Assembly (NCBI GenBank): GCA_003577365.1
Contig: QEUY01000356.1
Coordinates: 1 to 5,891 of the forward strand
Source of the DNA: Chloroflexota bacterium
GTDB lineage: Bacteria > Chloroflexota > Anaerolineae > Caldilineales > Caldilineaceae
Length of the DNA: 5,891 nucleotides
Direction of reading: 5' to 3'
Translations under genes and position numbers: made by a program
Shown here: positions 5,706-5,891 of the stretch, piece by piece
How the letters are laid out: the number at the start of each line of letters is the position of its first letter
Position numbering within the stretch: position 1 is the first letter of the stretch
The notes under the pieces: generated by a model
Told to the model about the DNA's origin: nothing
Databases searched by the model: none
Seen by the model: the letters and a program-made list of their open reading frames with translations, nothing else

Positions 5706-5739
5706 CAAAACAAAAAGGGGAGCGCGACGCGCTCCCCTT
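5706..5739 (-). terminator. Intrinsic terminator of the PEPxxWA-CTERM gene
   Basis: Bases 5715-5725 pair perfectly with 5729-5739 (11-bp stem AAGGGGAGCGC, 3-base loop). On the minus strand the hairpin is followed by TTTTTGTTTTGG, a canonical U-tract. It lies 23 bases beyond the stop of the minus-strand gene. The plus-strand side lacks a T-tract, so it is directional and does not serve the sugar-binding protein gene. Confidence 0.88.
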
Positions 5740-5762
5740 CGTAGACCTGCCTGTGGCCGGGA

Positions 5763-5891
5763 TCAGGCGAAGCTGTAGCGCACCGTCTGACGGCGCTGGC
5801 GACGGATCGCAGCGCCGATGACGCCGAAGCCGAGGATCATCATCGCCCAGGTCGCCGGCTCGGGCACCGTCGGGTCGACGCCGCCGCCGCG
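5763..5891 (-). CDS. C-terminal end of a PEPxxWA-CTERM exported protein (partial)
   Basis: Only the last 42 codons are inside the window; the 5' part continues past base 5891. The tail has a short Gly/Pro spacer, the sorting motif VPEPATWAMMILGFG, a hydrophobic membrane segment ending GVIGAAI, and the basic cluster RRQRR before VRYSFA and a TGA stop. This is a PEPxxWA-type variant of the PEP-CTERM sorting signal, recognised by exosortase and placed on secreted proteins that end up at the cell surface or in the exopolysaccharide matrix. The form PEPATWAMMILGFG is characteristic of sphingomonads and close Alphaproteobacteria. It is out of place beside Chloroflexota-like genes. The function of the exported body of the protein cannot be read from this tail. 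Confidence 0.88.
   Translation of the reverse strand, partial: RGGGVDPTVPEPATWAMMILGFGVIGAAIRRQRRQTVRYSFA

Noticed and set aside
1..5891. CRISPR arrays, tRNA/rRNA genes, insertion-sequence ends
   Set aside because: I saw no regularly spaced repeats, cloverleaf or rRNA-like sequence, and no transposase motifs or terminal inverted repeats on either strand.

Overview
The window looks like GC-rich bacterial DNA from a Chloroflexota relative (Caldilineales/Anaerolineae type). The evidence is a lipoprotein sugar-binding protein with an Ala/Pro/Glu-rich linker, and a large glycoside-hydrolase-like protein carrying many carboxypeptidase-regulatory-like beta-sandwich modules. Both assignments come from reading the translations, not from a search. 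The last ~130 bases are different: they encode, on the minus strand, a PEPxxWA-CTERM tail of the kind seen in sphingomonads (Alphaproteobacteria). The window may therefore join DNA from two organisms.

Layout. Bases 1-280 are visibly less GC-rich and hold no intact gene, only a minus-strand remnant that resembles the middle of SfiI-type restriction endonucleases. A minus-strand PaaI-family thioesterase (281-703) follows; its true N-terminus lies in another frame and a short internal segment seems deleted. A divergent intergenic region (704-860) carries promoter-like sites for both directions and a perfect 22-bp palindrome. On the plus strand, a glycoside-hydrolase-like gene starts at 861 but breaks at about 1073, where the frame changes and the segment expected to hold the catalytic acid/base appears missing. 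The rest (1073-4162) encodes the remainder of the barrel, six beta-sandwich modules of two types, an acidic Pro/Ala-rich linker and an unrecognised C-terminal domain. A 358-base intergenic region (4163-4520) has two promoter candidates, one overlapping a LacI-family-like operator. It precedes a lipoprotein ABC-transporter sugar-binding protein (4521-5609) that lacks its usual C-terminus. After its stop come about 95 bases with nothing recognisable, a strong minus-strand intrinsic terminator, and the 3' end of the PEPxxWA-CTERM gene.

How the genes fit together. A glycoside-hydrolase-like protein followed by a sugar-binding lipoprotein suggests a carbohydrate-use locus whose permease genes would be expected next but are absent. 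No complete new defence or mobile system is visible. The most notable feature is structural: every recognisable gene in the Chloroflexota-like part is broken, truncated or internally deleted, and at least one junction sits on a short microhomology. This means either real decay or a chimeric/misassembled contig, which read mapping would resolve.
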